NCBI GenBank assembly: GCA_003694775.1
Contig: RFJV01000134.1
Span: 1 to 7,319 of the forward strand
Origin: Chloroflexota bacterium
GTDB taxonomy: Bacteria; Chloroflexota; Anaerolineae; 4572-78; J111
Length of the DNA: 7,319 bases
Direction: 5' to 3'
Position numbers and translations under genes: made by a program. The notes below the pieces were generated by a model that searched no databases, was not told where the DNA came from, and saw nothing but the letters and a program-made list of their open reading frames with translations. The stretch's first letter is position 1, and each line of letters begins with the position of its first letter. Positions 5,906 through 7,319 of the stretch are shown in pieces.

Positions 5906-7264
5906 ATGAGTACTGTCAAATATCTTCTGCCGGAGGACCGCATCCCCCGCTTCTGGTACAACATCGTCGCCGACTTGCCGGCGCCGCCTCCGCCGGTTCT
6001 GCATCCCGCGACCGGTCAGCCGGTTGGCCCGGATGACCTGGCGCCGCTGTTTCCGATGGCCCTGATTATGCAGGAGGTCACCCAGGAACGGGAAGTGGAA
6101 GTTCCGGCAGAGGTGTGGGAAGTGTACCGCCAGTGGCGGCCAACGCCTCTGTTCCGTGCTCGCCGGCTGGAAAAGGCCCTTGACACACCGGCCCGCATCT
6201 ACTACAAATACGAGGGGGTCAGCCCGGTGGGGTCCCACAAGCTCAACACGGCCCTGCCGCAGGCTTACTACAACAAGCTGGAAGGCAAAAAAGGGTTGAC
6301 CACCGAAACCGGGGCCGGGCAGTGGGGGTCGGCCCTGTCGCTGGCCTGCGCCATTTACGGCCTGGAATGCAAGGTCTTTATGGTGCGTGTCAGCTACAAC
6401 CAGAAACCGTACCGCCGCGCCCTGATGGAAACCTACGGCGCAACGGTGATTCCCAGCCCCAGCACCGAAACCGAATCCGGACGGGCCATCCTGGAAAAGA
6501 ACCCCGATTCTACCGGCTCGCTGGGCATTGCCATTTCCGAGGCCGTGGAAGCCGCGGTCAAAAATCCGGAAGTCAACTACAGCCTGGGCAGTGTGCTCAA
6601 CCACGTGCTCCTGCACCAGACCGTCATTGGGCAGGAGGCGCTGGCCCAGATGGAGCTGGCCGACGACTACCCGGACGTGGTTATCGGCTGTGCCGGCGGC
6701 GGGTCGAACTTTGCCGGGCTGGCCTTTCCGTTCATTGGGCGGAAACTGCGCGGTGAGGCCGATACGCGGGTTATTGCCGTGGAGCCGGAAGCCTGCCCCA
6801 GCCTGACTCGCGGTAAGTACACCTACGACTTTGGCGATACGGCCCACCTGACCCCACTGGTCAAGATGCACACCCTGGGCAGTACGTTTGTCCCGGCGGG
6901 TATCCACGCCGGTGGACTGCGCTACCACGGGATGGCCCCGCTGGTCAGCCACCTGCTGGAGCTGGGGCAGATTGAGGCCCAGGCCATCCACCAGCTCGAC
7001 ACGTTTGCCGCCGGTGTTCAATTTGCCCGCGCCGAGGGGATTGTGCCCGCACCGGAAAGCAACCACGCCGTGGCCGCGGCCATCCGCGAGGCCCTGCGCT
7101 GTAAAGAGGAAGGTGTCAGCCGGACCATCCTGTTCAACCTGAGCGGTCACGGTCACTTTGATATGCAGGCCTACCTGGATTACCACGCCGGTAAACTGCA
7201 GAACTACGAGTACCCGGCAGAAGAGATTGCTATGGCTCTGGCCGGTCTGCCCAGCGTGGGCTAA
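5906..7264 (+). CDS. trpB2: TrpB2-type tryptophan synthase beta chain (PLP-dependent)
   Basis: This 452-residue protein is of normal length for TrpB2, longer than the roughly 400 of classical TrpB1. It should condense indole with serine to tryptophan using pyridoxal phosphate in the cytoplasm. The PLP lysine is K112 in [16 protein letters not shown] at 134-141 is the substrate-carboxylate loop, with W where TrpB1 has H. QKPYRR (166-171) is a TrpB2 mark. GCAGGGSN (261-268) binds the PLP phosphate, [10 protein letters not shown] follows (291-300), and SGHGHFD (413-419) replaces the SGRGDKD of TrpB1. All key residues are intact. No trpA or other trp gene is seen in the window, which fits TrpB2 proteins acting alone, for example in indole salvage; that role is an inference. 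It is transcribed away from the sensor operon and shares the control region with it. Confidence 0.95.
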   Translation: MSTVKYLLPEDRIPRFWYNIVADLPAPPPPVLHPATGQPVGPDDLAPLFPMALIMQEVTQEREVEVPAEVWEVYRQWRPTPLFRARRLEKALDTPARIYYKYEGVSPVGSHKLNTALPQAYYNKLEGKKGLTTETGAGQWGSALSLACAIYGLECKVFMVRVSYNQKPYRRALMETYGATVIPSPSTETESGRAILEKNPDSTGSLGIAISEAVEAAVKNPEVNYSLGSVLNHVLLHQTVIGQEALAQMELADDYPDVVIGCAGGGSNFAGLAFPFIGRKLRGEADTRVIAVEPEACPSLTRGKYTYDFGDTAHLTPLVKMHTLGSTFVPAGIHAGGLRYHGMAPLVSHLLELGQIEAQAIHQLDTFAAGVQFARAEGIVPAPESNHAVAAAIREALRCKEEGVSRTILFNLSGHGHFDMQAYLDYHAGKLQNYEYPAEEIAMALAGLPSVG

Positions 7265-7273
7265 GCGCCTGGT

Positions 7274-7295
7274 CAAAAAACACCAAAAAAACACC
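7274..7295 (+). repeat. A-rich 11-base direct repeat after trpB2
   Basis: CAAAAAACACC (7274-7284) is followed directly by AAAAAAACACC (7285-7295), ten of eleven bases identical. It lies in the untranslated region after the trpB2 stop; no role is evident. Confidence 0.5.
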
Positions 7296-7300
7296 CTGGG

Positions 7301-7319
7301 TAGGCGAAGGCATTGCCTT
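7301..7319 (+). terminator. Probable trpB2 terminator hairpin, cut by the window end
   Basis: AAGGCA-T-TGCCTT (7307-7319) is a perfect palindrome reaching the last base. The preceding TAGGCG (7301-7306) would pair with CGCCTA if that follows outside the window, giving a 12-base-pair stem. The completing half and any T run are not visible. Confidence 0.4.

Noticed and set aside
5657..7294. Open frame of 545 codons on the minus strand opposite trpB2
   Set aside because: It lies antisense to a clear, intact TrpB2 with all catalytic motifs. Its product has no recognisable domain, its start has no ribosome site, and long antisense frames are common in GC-rich genes.
1..7319. CRISPR array, tRNA or rRNA gene, insertion sequence
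   Set aside because: No regularly spaced long repeats, cloverleaf, rRNA-like stretch, transposase or terminal inverted repeats were seen on reading both strands.

Overview
The window is GC-rich bacterial DNA with six genes: five on the minus strand and one divergent on the plus strand. The organism cannot be fixed from sequence alone. The style suggests an anaerobic or facultative member of the Chloroflexota (Anaerolineae-like): a HAMP-GAF sensor kinase of the NarX type, a lipoprotein binding protein, a TrpB2-type enzyme, and intergenic TTGGGAGA-like short repeats. This placement is an inference of low to moderate confidence.

Layout, left to right. At 1-723 (minus, cut by the window edge) is an NrfD/PsrC-type membrane quinol-interacting subunit. 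At 850-1770 (minus) is its probable partner, a Tat-exported ferredoxin-like subunit with four [4Fe-4S] cysteine sets. The 126-base gap between them holds an 8-base tandem repeat. At 1771-2095 is a 325-base non-coding stretch with two related small hairpins just after the upstream gene, a candidate promoter and further inverted repeats. At 2096-5632 (minus) are three overlapping genes: a PhnD-like extracytoplasmic binding lipoprotein, a membrane histidine kinase (HAMP, GAF, HisKA_3, HATPase) and a NarL/LuxR-type response regulator. At 5633-5905 is a divergent control region with three inverted repeats sharing a GTCCA/TGGAC core. At 5906-7264 (plus) is a TrpB2-type tryptophan synthase beta chain. 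The last 55 bases hold A-rich repeats and half of a probable terminator hairpin.

How the parts may work together. A small-ligand receptor, a kinase and a regulator lie directly upstream of, and in the same direction as, an Fe-S/NrfD electron-transfer module. The arrangement recalls TtrSR (tetrathionate) and AioXSR/ArxXSR (arsenite), where a PhnD-like domain or protein senses an oxyanion and switches on a matching respiratory enzyme. Here the receptor is a separate lipoprotein and the kinase is of the NarX (HisKA_3) class. The catalytic subunit, presumably a molybdopterin enzyme, is not in the window; it may lie beyond base 1. The substrate is therefore unknown. The trpB2 gene has no visible functional link apart from the shared control region.
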